A program made the position numbers and the translations under genes. Positions 23,101-33,368 of a stretch of 60,000 nucleotides of DNA are shown piece by piece. Below the pieces are notes generated by a model that saw only the letters and a list, made by a program, of their open reading frames with translations, was not told the origin of the DNA and made no database searches. Position 1 is the first letter of the stretch; the number at the start of each line of letters is the position of its first letter. Origin of the DNA: Phoronis australis (taxonomy: Eukaryota > Phoronida > Phoronidae); the NCBI GenBank assembly GCA_002633005.1, contig NMRA01000098.1, forward strand, positions 559,435-619,434, written 5' to 3'.

Positions 23101-26100
23101 AGAGAATCTCGAAAAACTGAACATTACTTCCGTGGAAGGATTCACGTCGAAGGTGTGTCAGGCGAAGCTTGAACTCTACTTAGCCAAGCGTGACCTGCAC
23201 GTGACAGAGTATAGAAAGAACATGACAAAACAGTTAGAGAAGGTGTGGTATAAGTACGCGGTGTTAATAGGAGATGTGAAAAAGAATGCTTGGCTGGGTA
23301 TGTTGAACCAGCTGTTCATGGCGTCTGGCGGTGGTGGTGCGGCCAGTAGTGGTGGTGCGGCCAGTGGTGGTGGTGCGGCCAGTGGTGGTGCTACGGCAGT
23401 TGCCGCCGTGCCATCGAAAGTGAACGAAGCAGGGATGCTGGTCAACTATTTGAGTTTCATGGGAGTAGACAGGGCGAGAAGTGTTCTGGCTTCCACACAG
23501 TTCTTGGACAGGTAATGTGTGCTTTGTCCATGTTTCTCCAAGTACATTACATAAATGTAAAGACGATATTACCATCATCATATAAAGCAGCTGTATTAAC
23601 CCAACTTCTCCATATTCTAAAACACCACTTACTGGTATGACTTGCCCAGCTGCTTAAGTGGTTTATGAGTCTTGGTAATTGGCTGTAATGTTGCACACCC
23701 AGCAGAGAATGCTGGCCCCTGGAATGTAGGCTGTAGATAAATGTTGCTATGTTTTTCTAAGCTAGCAGGATAACATCAGCAGCTTAACAGCTGGAGGTTT
23801 CCTGCCACAGATTCCATGATTGGCGAACTGGTGGAGTTTCCTAATCTTGACTGCTGAGGGTGTCACCGTATGATTCTTTTCATGTTCCTCAGTCAAATTG
23901 GGGGTGATTTCAAGACTATTGTTCTGTTTTGCTTGAGATCAGGCTGATCAAGTTTATGCTCTGAATGTAGTCTCAACTAATAATCAACACAGTCACATTT
24001 CAAACTCAGTAATCACTTGTTATCTGTGAGTGAGTATTATGAACAAGTCGAAATCAATTTTATAGTCGTGGTAATTGGTCTAAATCCAGTGTTCACTTTT
24101 GTGGATGGAGCTTCTTTACATTAATTGTTTTATAGACATTTAGTTTTGCATCTTAATATTTGGTTGCCAGAATGTCTTGATAGATTTTTGTTGCACCTTG
24201 ACATAGAGTTGTATGGCTGATGGGATTCGCCAGCACCAGTCGATTTCTAGCTTTGGCCAAATGGTCTGATATTACAGGATCTGATTTGGCAAGTACCAGC
24301 ATGCATTTTGCGAGTTGGTACTCACCAAATCGAACTATTTGTTAAGTTAACTCTAACCAGTGATGGTTTACATTTTTACAAATACTCACTGAAAAAATTG
24401 CAATACCTCAATGGCGCGGCTATCCTCTCCCCCGACCGCCAGATGAATTTCGAGCGCCACAACAATAAAAAAATAAATCCAATCGTGCATTTACGAAAAG
24501 TTCATATCTACCCTCAGGTACTTAAAAAACGAATTCCAATATGTAATATTTAAAAAGGGAAGTCTGAACATTTCAAAATTGAAAAAGAAGTATTTAAAAA
24601 AAATAAAATCTGAGGATTTCAATAAAAGTTGGGCCCTTATGGTGCTTTTATTTTGAGATATTTGGGGAGTTGAATATGACCTCCACCACAGGTATTGACT
24701 TGTGCATATATGCTTCTTCATTGCACTGGTTCCCACATCAATAACGGTTAAGTTTAAGGCAAAATTTGTTAAAATTGAGAAAGAGCATTTTTAACCAAAC
24801 GTACTGTCACAAGTCTTAGTAGTTGACAAAAAGCCCTTTAACCTCAGCAAGGCAATCCCTACATTCTCTCTTCAATATAATTTACATCTCAAGGTTTGAG
24901 CGACAACAATGGACTGAGCTGAGGCTTGAATTTAAGTGTACATATTAATAATGCTTCCTCTTTTGCAACTTACGAAAATATGTATGTATTTCTCGTGGGC
25001 AAATCAATTCTTTATTCACCATGCTCATGCTGACTTCTTAAATTTTTTAAAAGGTTTAGCTCTCCAAATTCAGACAACAGTGAAATGGTGCATTTTGGAA
25101 GTCCGCCAAATTTGGACACCACAAAAATCTTCGTGATATTCGACCGAAAATGAACTTGTTCTATTGGAATTAATTTTGAGTGTTCGAAAATCGCGCGACT
25201 TTACTGTAATCCCGTGCTGTTACTTAAGGCCCTTTCACACTAATTTAACTCCAGTATGAGGGAGCGTCGATGTAAACTGCAAAGTTAATTGAATCTTTCG
25301 TACCAGCTTCGGTAGTTAACGGTATCAAAGTAAACGGTGGATGACACTGTCATTAAGTAATTGCAAGGTAGCGCTGATGCATCCCATGCATGCTAAGATT
25401 TTTTTAATGGGACAATTTTGGAAAATTTATTACGTGAGCTAATTATTAGACATAAAACTAGTTGTAATTCAATCGGTGATTATTCTGAGCAAAATATAAG
25501 CAACTATTAGTGACGACACTTAATTATTGACAATAGCAGTGACCCCTGGCAATAAATTAGATGAGACTGAAATTGACCGTCATACCGCACTGCAGCGTCG
25601 ATGCTCCACTGCTAAATTCACCTAGTGTTTACTACAAAGTTAATTGGGGTTGTTAACTTCAATCCAGGACCGAAGCTAACTGTTTATACTGACCACAGCT
25701 CCCCTGGACGATTCGACATTAGTATAAAAGGACCTTAAAAACTATACTCAATGAAACAGTTAACCACATGTTTATGATTAGGCTATTCACAGTTCTTTTC
25801 CCTTCAGGGAATTAAAGCACTGGCTTTGTCGTGGTATGACCAACAGGTGACTGACTCTACTTCAGTTAAACTACTCCATGTAAACTTGATGCTTTGCTTT
25901 GTTGTAGCTTGCTGAATGATGTTCCTGAGGTTCCAGCTCTATATGAGTGCGAAGGCGACTGTGTTGCCCAACTCGGCGTTCAACACCTACTCCCTTCCAT
26001 TCAGCCAATCAATGACCTCACATCCATCACCACCGTGAAAGTGGACACCAATGCCACGTTCCGCTACCTCGTTCTGACGCCACCTGGTGAAAGTATTCAC

Positions 26101-29100
26101 TTTGGTGAGAGCAAAGTATTCACAAAATTTTCATCAGTGCTTTGGTATTCGTTGCCTCTTGTATTCGTGTTGCTGGACTTGTTCCTACTACTGTATAGAT
26201 TCACTGCCATGTACTTTACTGTGAAACAATTTAAGGACGGCTTCGACGTCAAAGTAGCACCAGACTCCATAGATGGCGCCAGCAATGGGAAACTTCAAAA
26301 GGAGTTGGATATGATTAAGAAACAAATAATAGAAGATAGTGATACTGACCGGATGTCATCACTGTATGGCACATACCGACCATCAGATCATAGCTTGTCG
26401 CAAAGACAACTCTTAGACTCAACGAGTAGCCAGTCGAGAACGACTGTTGTGTTTGGCCAACATAACGAGAACTCATCCACGACTGTTGGTCAATGTGTTC
26501 TTTCTCTCTATAGAAGACTGTGTAGTGGCACGTTACCCAAACTGTGTTTCATTGGTTTCATCCTGTATGTGATACTTGCCATTCTCGATGGCATCAGCGA
26601 CTCGGTGTCGGCAGACATGTTGCAATCTGTCGCTGTCTCGCTGAACGTTATTCCACAGTCGCAGTCGACTTATGTGACATTTGCCTCCATGCTGCTGCGT
26701 GACCATGCGTTACAGTTAAACGGAGTACTGGAGGTGTTTAGGAAACACATAGACTCCCAGCTGTACCACCTGGCGGCACTAGTGGAAATGTTCAACTTTG
26801 AACAGGTGAGACTCTTTAAAACCTTCAAGAGGATTTGTTTAATTCTTTCTTGGACACTGAATTTAATCAGTAATATAAGAAAAGTGGCAAAAAAATGTTT
26901 TACGAGAAACAGGATTGAAAACAAATAATGTGTTGGTAAAAAATGATAAGTAGTGTTTTACCTATTTAGCCCACAATATGGCGGACAAGTGATAATGGAT
27001 TTTCATTGTCTAATTTCTCAACAAAAATAAAGATAACAAAACTTATTTTACTGTTCCTAGCTTTGTACTGTGTATACATTTGTAAAGTTACCATTAATTT
27101 CAGCAAATAGGAATCAATCTCGGAAAGTAGAAAATGCAAATCATTTTTTGTGCAAAATCCACAAAGAATGAATCCATTTTTATTTTATTTATTTATTTAT
27201 TTATTTAATATTTATTAATGTAATATTTACAATGAGGGTATCCCCATCAGTTCACACTGCTTTCCATGTGGGCCCTCAGATTATGATAAAATTGATTTGC
27301 CATTTGCCAAAGTTAAACATTTCAATCAGTATAAATCAAGAAGACTAGATAAAATACTCATTGACACCAATTGGTGTTTTGCTCTTTAAATTGTCTGTGA
27401 AGTTGAGTTTCACCACTGGCATTAAAGTGATGAGTTAAACAATAGTTTGATTCCACCTACAGCAGCACCATCTTTAACTACCTGTTAAAGACCCACGCAG
27501 TGGTAATAAGTCAGGTAAAGCTGGAATCTAACTTCAAGTTCGTGGGTTTTACCGTTGAAGCAATCCATTAGAAACTCGGCCCGTTTCACAGCACTTGTAC
27601 CAATAGATTTGTACACATCCCTCTGTCATCAAGTAGCCTGTCTATCTAAGGTTCTGTCGTGTGGAGGGGAGCAATTGCCACATTGGGCATTTGGCTCTGC
27701 AACAATACAACACTTGCAAAAATGATTTGCATATATCGTGGAGTAAAACTGGCAAATTTTAGAACTTTTTGTCTTCTGGAATTTAATCCATATAATAAAA
27801 AGTTAAAGTAAGGTCTTTTCACCTGGAAAAATACCATTGATAACAGTTAGACAAAATAGATTCGTTTGGTTTTGGTTCTCGGTACACGCTAATAGGCAAC
27901 TAACTTCAAACTCTGGTAGGTAATTGGCTTGCAAGTCATGATGTCAAACAAAAAGTTACAGGGTTGCTTATTAATGGACTAGATTGATATCTGCATCTTG
28001 CCTAGATTTAGAACCGGTGTTGTGCTGGTCTGAAACCAAATGGGAGGTTTTTGTAATGAATTGACTCTGTTCAATATTGGGTGTGATAAGGAACACCAAT
28101 GCTCTGTTTTAAAAAAATTGACATTGAGTTCCACCCCGAAACATAAAAAACATGGTTTTCAGAAATACCACAGGATGGGGCTTTAAGTGGCAAGAAGACA
28201 TATGAACTCAGTGACCTCTGTGTTTTTGTTTCTGAAGCTACATTTATTATCTGTTAGAAATTTCATTTATATACATGGTCTTAGCTCAGTTCTGTTTTTT
28301 GATTGACTTCCTCTGCACTGTAAGTTTTGATTTGCGTGCTGACTTCTGATCACTATCTTTGCCAGCAACAAATCATGACCATCTACAACCATCAACTGTG
28401 TGGTTTAAAGGGGTTTCTTGACAGCAGTCAGACAGAATGCGGGTCACAAGTGAACGCCAGCACATTGAACGTGGACATCTTGCCTACCTACTTCTGGTCC
28501 ATCTCTCCCAGGGAATTCTCTAGTAAGAGATTATTTGAACTTAGATGATTCATTGCCATACAGAAATTTGTACTAAGATCTTTACAGTCTGATGATGTGC
28601 TGGGCTTGTAGCTTTGTAGATTTGGAAATTTTTGTTTCTCTTGTACACATTATTGTGTTTTCAAACAATTTTTTGTACCAAACAAAGTCTTGTAGTATGC
28701 TCAGGAGTTAAGTTGTGCTCAGGGTACTTATGAGAGTTTGTAGCCATGAATGTGCAGTATGAGGAAAGCGTGGGCGGGGGGGGGGACAGATGTGACTACT
28801 TTGGCATCCCCTAGTGGCATTTGTCATTGTGTCTGTCTGTTATTCAATGGATGTTTGTGAAATTTGGCATATATGTGTTTCTGATGAAGCACAACTCATT
28901 GATTGGAACTCTGACATACACTTGAAAGATGAGCACATCTTACATTTTTACCACTTTCCAGAGACACAGTGGGTGCATATCAGTGCTCTTGTTTGCTGTT
29001 GTCAAAGTTAAGGTTTTCTATAATAGTGGATGCTCCTGAGAGTGAAATCTGAAATGAGGGGATAACTTATCCCTCTGTTTTCCCACAACTGTGAGAATTG

Positions 29101-29673
29101 CATTGTGATTTGTAACACAATCAGTATTCACAAAAATGCATTTTGTTGTTTTGTCGCTCTGGTCAAAGCTAATAATTTCAAGAAGTCTATCCCATGCATC
29201 CACCAGCAATCCAAAAAAATGTTTTTGACCACAAAAGGGATAATGTTCCTTTAAAAGACAGGCATTTGTAAATTAATCAATTGTTAGCCAGTTGGCTACC
29301 TGTCAATGATCAGATCTTGGCTATGACCTGAAGAATTTCATCTGCCTCGTTTTGTTTTGCAGGTATCAACGAACAAGCAGATTCAGAAAACATTCTTCTG
29401 TTCATGACCGCATTGAAACAGTTCATATTCAACACATCGTGTGTAGTCATTGGCATCATGGCCTTCATGATACTCTTCAACCTGATTGGACAATTCATCT
29501 TCCTGGTTGCCAAACTGACCAATCGGGTGCGTGTTAATCGAGTGTATTATCTGTCTTACCAGATAATGAAGGAGAGTTCATCACCCCCGTCAAGGACTTC
29601 CACCGGCTTCCCACCACGGGGCCACAGTGTGTCTCGGTCCAATTCAAGGAATCCCAACGAATCTGATGTGTAA
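13972..29673 (+). CDS. Five-span membrane protein gene with large Cys-rich ectodomain (span of all exons)
   Basis: Eight exons (13972 or 14018-14125, 17084-17295, 19443-19881, 21118-21231, 22335-23511, 25908-26805, 28366-28522, 29363-29673) join with matching phase at every junction to one frame of 1,153 codons (1,185 with the possible exon at 13080) ending TAA. Predicted order: signal-like start, Cys-rich segment, about 480-residue glycosylated ectodomain, TM1, short acidic cytoplasmic loop, TM2, about 270-residue outer loop with a Gly/Ala insert, TM3, about 100-residue Ser-rich inner loop, TM4, outer loop, TM5, Ser-rich tail ending ESDV. N-out/C-in with five spans and two large outer loops is the layout of prominins and tweety proteins, but I see no diagnostic motif of either. 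The family is not recognised and the function is unknown; a cell-surface role is inference. Confidence 0.8.
14200..14478 (+). repeat. Dispersed repeat R3 (GTCCG-rich, palindromic head), copy 1
   Basis: It begins with a 26-bp palindrome (GCGCCCACATATTTATATGTGGACGC), then GC-rich CGTCCG reiterations, then CTCCAAAGCCCTTTGACTTATGTTCATGAAATTTGGCACATATG, TCGGACGGATCCGACTACCGGTGTGCCCC and ACGGATTTTCATGAAATTT, where the assembly gap cuts it. Reverse-orientation relatives lie at 32780-33000 and 34280-34470; a diverged one is at 28765-28885. Confidence 0.65.
14479..14857. other. Assembly gap (379 N)
   Basis: A run of unknown bases inside repeat R3 within an intron of the five-span gene. Open frames that cross it are artefacts. 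Confidence 0.99.
17084..17295 (+). CDS. Five-span protein, ectodomain exon 2
   Basis: Acceptor GATCCTCAG, donor AAAG|GTGGGT. One base is carried in and it exits in phase 0. It encodes about 71 residues including RYDIHPDMGNISDAFLCHL and ERNGTVK, with two N-glycosylation-type sites and one Cys. Reading in phase 0 instead would meet a TGA, which fixes the frame of the preceding Cys-rich exon. Confidence 0.8.
17296..19442 (+). other. Intron of the five-span gene
   Basis: 2.15 kb, AT-rich, with no exon or repeat family recognised in it. Short open frames on the minus strand at 17252-17473 and 17555-17758 are not supported. Confidence 0.65.
19443..19881 (+). CDS. Five-span protein, main ectodomain exon
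   Basis: Acceptor TTTTACTCAG, donor CCTG|GTAAGC. Phase 0 in, one base out. It encodes 146 residues rich in charged and aromatic positions: VDFLRFNYNRGINTPSDIIL, then KDYSDFQRGDFNVYLNPYAG, then CDKNISRFFPEQDIYKK, and a basic end TTRTRARLNVLLP. There is a single Cys. It looks like a globular beta-rich ectodomain segment; no known domain is recognised. Confidence 0.85.
19985..20150 (+). repeat. Dispersed repeat R2, copy 2
   Basis: GCAAGGTCAGTGAAAGCAGTTCTTTGTGAACCC followed by GGTTTATGGTCTGGGCTGAGAAGATAATTGTTTTATTAC, in the same block order as the copies at 9554 and 31480. It lies about 100 bp after an exon donor, inside the 19882-21117 intron. Confidence 0.6.
20740..20870 (+). repeat. Dispersed repeat with CTCTGGTCAAAGCTA block, copy 1
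   Basis: TTGTTGTTTTGTAGCTCTGGTCAAAGCTAGTAACATCCAAG-TCTATTCCATCCCA matches TTGTTGTTTTGTCGCTCTGGTCAAAGCTAATAATTTCAAG-TCTATCCCATGCATC at about 29140-29230. Two diverged intronic copies of one family, class unknown. Confidence 0.5.
21118..21231 (+). CDS. Five-span protein, small basic ectodomain exon
   Basis: Acceptor TCTCCATTTCAG, donor GCTG|GTAACT. One base in and one out. It encodes 38 residues, ANKSILKGFFKNSKNTLDYK then TVTSQMKRNGRNWKLTIAG. It is strongly basic and may form a linker or an edge of the ectodomain. Confidence 0.75.
21470..21595 (-). mobile_element. tRNA-derived SINE (minus strand)
   Basis: Read on the minus strand, a tRNA-like head begins GCAGTGTGGCCTAGTGGGATAGG, containing an A-box-like TGGCCTAGTGG (21566-21577). 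About 35 bases later there is a B-box-like GGGTTTGAGTC (21521-21531). The two boxes have tRNA spacing, but the acceptor stem does not pair as a working tRNA, so a SINE relic is more likely. It sits in the 21232-22334 intron. Confidence 0.5.
21685..21746 (+). repeat. 31-bp perfect tandem duplication
   Basis: TTAGCATAATGATGTTGGGGGTTGACATTCAG-type unit present twice head to tail with no mismatch in the core. This points to a recent replication-slippage duplication in the intron. Confidence 0.8.
22335..23511 (+). CDS. Five-span protein, large exon with TM1, TM2 and Gly/Ala insert
   Basis: Acceptor TTTTCTTTTAG, donor ACAG|GTAATG. One base in, two out, about 392 residues. Order: end of ectodomain (NVSSCGTFIAITIRDRP); TM1 (about 22646-22717, IGIVSAITTSLLLFGYVCI); cytoplasmic CCKSKKGHKSESDDDSSSKF; TM2 (about 22808-22890, LYNFMFTFTITYLLVVLV); then an outer loop with charged helical segments (KFNEFRISKFAERERFIGNV), several N-glycosylation sites, and a Gly/Ala/Ser stretch near 23325-23400. 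The membrane-flanking Cys pair could be palmitoylated (inference). Confidence 0.85.
23324..23400 (+). repeat. Coding GGTGGTGCGGCCAGT tandem repeat
   Basis: A unit of 15-18 bases (GGTGGTGGTGCGGCCAGT) is repeated three to four times inside the exon and stays in frame, giving GGGAASSGGAASGGGAAS. It lies in the predicted outer loop between TM2 and TM3. It is likely length-variable. Confidence 0.85.
23512..25907 (+). other. Intron of the five-span gene, with a MITE
   Basis: 2.4 kb. It contains the TTAA-flanked MITE at 25228-25734. No exon is supported; the open frame at 24308-24553 has no motif or splice borders. Confidence 0.65.
25228..25734. mobile_element. TTAA-flanked MITE with CCTTT-type inverted ends
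   Basis: The left end GGCCCTTTCACACTAAT and the right end ATTAGTATAAAAGGACC are imperfect inverted repeats of about 17 bp, each bordered by TTAA (left ACTTAA, right TTAAAA). It is about 510 bp long with no coding capacity. TTAA duplication suggests mobilisation by a Kolobok- or piggyBac-type transposase. Confidence 0.55.
25908..26805 (+). CDS. Five-span protein, exon with TM3 and TM4
   Basis: Acceptor CTTTGTTGTAG, donor GAACAG|GTGAGA. The carried AG plus C gives Ser and it exits in phase 0; about 299 residues. The outer loop ends with PALYECEGDCVAQLG and YLVLTPPGESIHFG. TM3 is at about 26138-26203 (VLWYSLPLVFVLLDLFLLLY). An inner loop follows with a charged helix (GKLQKELDMIKKQIIEDSD) and a Ser/Thr-rich stretch. 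TM4 is at about 26536-26592 (PKLCFIGFILYVILAILDGI). Then comes an outer segment with an amphipathic ALQLNGVLEVFRKHIDSQLY. Cys pairs probably form disulphides outside the cell. Confidence 0.85.
26806..28365 (+). other. Intron of the five-span gene
   Basis: 1.56 kb, AT-rich. It has a (TTTA)n microsatellite at about 27181-27210. No exon or known repeat was recognised. Confidence 0.65.
28366..28522 (+). CDS. Five-span protein, outer-loop exon before TM5
   Basis: Acceptor ATCTTTGCCAG, donor TCTA|GTAAGA. Phase 0 in, one base out. It encodes 52 residues with QLCGLKGFLDSSQTECGSQV (two Cys likely paired), one N-glycosylation-type site (NAS), and LPTYFWSISPREFS. Confidence 0.8.
28523..29362 (+). other. 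Intron of the five-span gene with repeat relics
   Basis: 0.84 kb. It holds a diverged R3 relative (28765-28885, with a G10 run and GTGAAATTTGGCATATATG) and the CTCTGGTCAAAGCTA repeat copy at about 29140-29230. Confidence 0.6.
29363..29673 (+). CDS. Five-span protein, terminal exon with TM5 and PDZ-like end
   Basis: Acceptor TTTTGTTTTGCAG. One base is carried in. It encodes 103 residues then TAA (29671). TM5 is at about 29439-29510 (CVVIGIMAFMILFNLIGQFI) with a basic stop-transfer NRVRVNRVYY. The tail is rich in Ser/Arg/Pro (SRTSTGFPPRGHSVSRSNSR) and ends ESDV, which fits the class I PDZ-ligand pattern S/T-x-hydrophobic. Orientation by the positive-inside rule puts the tail in the cytoplasm. 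Confidence 0.85.
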
Positions 29674-29770
29674 TGAATTAAGAACTGTTGCATTAAGAAG
29701 CTTGTTATCATTACACAAACATACTTAAAGGTGCGTCAGGCAGTACAATCATCAAAGCCAAATATGTTGT

Positions 29771-30403
29771 AATAAAAATACTTTAAAGGCCAAGCCATAG
29801 TGTAGCAAAATCCTAATTAGATTTCAGTGTTTATAAACATGATAAATTATGGTTTTAGACATTTCCTTTAACATACGAAAAGTATTATACCTACTGTTTG
29901 TAAGTCATTAATTTGGTGCATTTACAACTACGTCACATTGATATCAAATAATTGTTTATGTTTTTTCATACAAAAGATTCTTTGCAGTGGAATTTGAAGT
30001 TTCCACGGGCTTAAGAATTTTATTTTTCTCTGTTCAGTAGTAGAGTGAATTCCTGGTGTGCACAGCCATTGCTGTACAGTGTTTACAAGTCAACTCTCCA
30101 AGATTCTAATGTAAATAAACGGTAAATGATACTTTATAGAGAGTGGATGGAATCTTGAATCGAACAAATGGTGGCGTATGTGCCAAGTTTTAAGGTTTGC
30201 AATGTAAATATAGGTCATAAGTAGTGGCTGTGTAGATATGCATGGTTGAAACAAAAGTTGTACATTTCCTAGGTGATTTACAAATGTAAGTTATTACAAA
30301 ATTTTTTGCTCAATTGTGATTGTAGACTATAGACTTGACCTGATTAGCAGTGAGATCATGTTTAGCACGTATACATATCCTATGCCCACAGCGGTCCAAT
30401 AAA
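29771..30403 (+). terminator. Candidate poly(A) signals of the five-span gene
   Basis: AATAAA hexamers occur at 29771, 30114 and 30398. The last is followed by GGTGTCGTATCC and may mark the distal 3' end, giving a 3' UTR of roughly 100 to 750 bases. Confidence 0.4.
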
Positions 30404-31479
30404 GGTGTCGTATCCCACTCTAGGCATCATCGATCGCTTGAATTTTATTGCAGGCTTGCAAATTCTCACTGAAAAAACCTGTAGTGAAATCAAAGTTTAA
30501 AATTACCTTCAGTGATTGACTTTTAATGGTTCATTTTCTTAGATGTTTTTATCTAATCTGCATATATGTTGAGATGAGAAATGAGGGATGGGTGTAAAGA
30601 ATATTGGCTTCCATATTTACTGTAGTGTGTAAGGTACTAACCTTTGTTGCAGTTTTAATTTGGACGGCTTGTACCAAGTGCAGTACCATTTTGTTTGGAG
30701 ATAGTAAACACTATAGCTGTGAAATCCAGAGGAACATTCTAGAATGTTACACACAGGGCAAGAAATTTTGGCTTATAATGCAGAAATAGCGTGTTTCAAT
30801 GAAATTTTCTCTTGTAGTTCAGCATTCCAGCCTCACAAACTAAGTATTTCAGTGGCGGCCATTTTGCTTTTAGCATGGGCTAGTTGAAAGTATCATTCTC
30901 AAGTCTAGTATTTTTGTATTGTGATTGTGCATAATCTTGTTTGATCTCGTTGAAATTACAAGAAACTGACCCTGCAAACCATCACAGGTGAAACAGAATT
31001 GAGATGTCAAGGGGAGATAATCCAAGACTCTATTGTCTGTCTTAAATTAACTACCTCAGTGAAAGCTGAGTGTGTTGATAGCTTCAGACAATTACAGGAC
31101 ACAGCAGAGGGTCGAGTGTGTTAGATGCTATGGATTACGTATTAACCTAGAATTTTGGTATGATCTGAAGGATTTTGTGCTCATAAATTCTATCATGAAT
31201 TTGCTTTTGATGTACCTCAAAGATAGTAGCCATCTTGAAATTTGTTGTAGGACTTTAAATCGTGACCCCCAACATGTTTGTGCTTACCTGTGGCTACAAT
31301 AGACTTGGGGCATTGTGTTTTTCAACCACTGATCCCAGTATTTTTGACAAATAATTTGTTGAATCCAGTGTAAACTACTGTGAACAACTAACTGATTCAT
31401 TTTGGGATTGGAGGTGTAACTTGTCTTGCATAGTGGCTTAGAATATTACAGATTTTTAAGTCATTGGCGTCTTTCACAC
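30404..31479. other. Intergenic stretch, nothing recognised
   Basis: AT-rich. Open frames at 30604-30789 and 31072-31302 have no motif, no partner exons and no family resemblance that I can name. Confidence 0.4.
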
Positions 31480-31765
31480 ACATTAGGCCTTTCCAAATTG
31501 AAATGCATCATTTTGAGCTTGGAAGGAGTGACTAGTCTGCACAGTAGCTTAGAATTTTGGGTAGAGATGTAAATCATCTCTTTGGCATACACCCAAATTG
31601 ACATGTATATCTGTGAAAGTAGTTCTTTGTGAACCCTGTTCTCAGTCATGCAACTGTCACAGTTGGGCTGTGTAACTAAACACAGCTTAACATAAGGTTT
31701 ATGGTCCTGGCTGAGATGTTACCCCTTACGGGTTTTGAATAGCCCATTCCTGAATGTTCAGGTGA
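31480..31765 (+). repeat. Dispersed repeat R2, copy 3
   Basis: It carries the fullest upstream part shared with copy 1: GGCCTTTCCAAATTGAAATGC, GTGACTAGTC, TAGCTTAGAATTTTGGG, GATGTAAATCAT, then GTGAAAGTAGTTCTTTGTGAACCCTG and TCCTGGCTGAGATG. It is uninterrupted where copy 1 carries the MITE. Confidence 0.6.
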
Positions 31766-32779
31766 AGGAGTTTTTTTGGTTGCTATGTGATCAATGTGAC
31801 AGTGTTGGAATATCAACCTAGGTTATTATTGCAAAGTAACTGTCTAGTTTTTAATAGTACTGAGGCAGTAGTGCATTTTGCCATATAAAGTTTTGTGAGT
31901 GAATCAATTGGAGCACAATAATTGTGTAGCTGAGGATTAGTTCCTTAATAAAAAAAGTCTGTAGTTTACAGCCTCATAGCTAATCTAAGTGAGCTAATTT
32001 GGTGTCCTCTTGTGTATTTAAAGAGTTTCTTTGAAACCTGTTTTGTCTTTTCACAATGTAGCCATAATTCTGTAGTTAGTGCAAAGCATAAACGTGATGT
32101 TTAGAAATGTTAATTTAATTTATATTATTTTTGATAATTACATTTCAATGCTTATTTGACACTTTGGATGTCAGTTTATGACTTGTGTAACTAATCTGAA
32201 GACATCATGCCTAACAGAAAAGAAGACCATGTAATAGTCTAATATTATAACCATGTCGTCGTATTCCTATTTAGTCTTTGGTCACCCATTTCTCGCCAGG
32301 AGGCGCATACTGTTGCTATGATATATTATTGTGATCGCACTGTCTTTAAACTAACAATAAGTCCAGTTGTTGTAATGGTGTAATTTATTGTTGGAAAGTA
32401 TACATGCAATTAAAAAAAATTCAAACCACTTTTGCTCTAATTGTCTGTCTACTCCAGTCCTAAACTGTGAAGGGTTTTGTCAGTGGTTCTCTTTTTTCAA
32501 TGTTGTTTTAGGTACGGGAATGAAATCCTGTCATGGCAGAAAGGAGAGGATAACTGTTTTATGAGAGTAATGGGTCTAGTCAGATTTTTGTTTTTTACAC
32601 AGTTCACAAGCTGAAATGCAAGTATATTGTCTTGTTTACTCTAGCCGTGTCACTTCAGTGTAACAAAAAAACGTCACTTGGTATACCTACAAAACTGTTT
32701 AAATGGGTCATTTCTCCTTTTTGATGTCATTTTCAATCATATCAAGGAAAACCTTGAGACTACTTTATAAAATGAGCGA
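31766..32779. other. Intergenic stretch, nothing recognised
   Basis: About 1 kb of AT-rich DNA with no supported exon or repeat. Confidence 0.4.
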
Positions 32780-33000
32780 CGTGGAGCGTTGGAATGCGCC
32801 CACGACTGCACCGCAAACGGTGTGTTGTAGGGGTGTCTAATTTAATGGCCAATAAGCTCAGAATACATGTACATTGAACATGTCCAAAAGTGGGAAGGTT
32901 TGATCTCTCGAAATTATTTGCCGGCCAAATTTTATGAAAATCCGTGAAAGAACTTCAAGGATACGAAGGCAAACGTGAAAATGCTGCCATTCAGGAACCG
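32780..33000 (-). repeat. Dispersed repeat R3, diverged copy (minus)
   Basis: AAATTTTATGAAAATCCGTGAAAGAACTTCAAGGATACGAAGG is the reverse complement of the R3 tail at about 14435-14478 (CTTTGTATCTTCAAAAGTCCTGAACGGATTTTCATGAAATTT), and GCGCCCACGACTGC resembles its head. The segment 32905-32960 recurs exactly after the single N at 34862. Confidence 0.5.
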
Positions 33001-33368
33001 TATTAGTATTAAAATCTGCTGAAGTAATAGGAATACAACTGCAAAATTTCAGTCCAGTAGGATAACATCTGCCAATTTTCGTACTGATCCTCTACGCGGT
33101 TTGGCAGAAACAGAAGGAAACAACAGAAACAGACTAAAAATTAAAATGATCATTAGTTGGTGCAGAATACGTCGAATACATCTTTATCAAAAACAATTAA
33201 TCCACTTGGTTTCAAAGAAATGTGTTAATAAAGAGATCTATAGTCTCTTTGTTACAAAGCTCTGTAGAAAGCCTAATCTTGAACATCAGTGGGGGTTGAA
33301 TTTTAATTTTACTAGTGATGGGTTGAGAAAGACATGCACAGGCTCTGTTAGTTTTACAAATGATGAAA

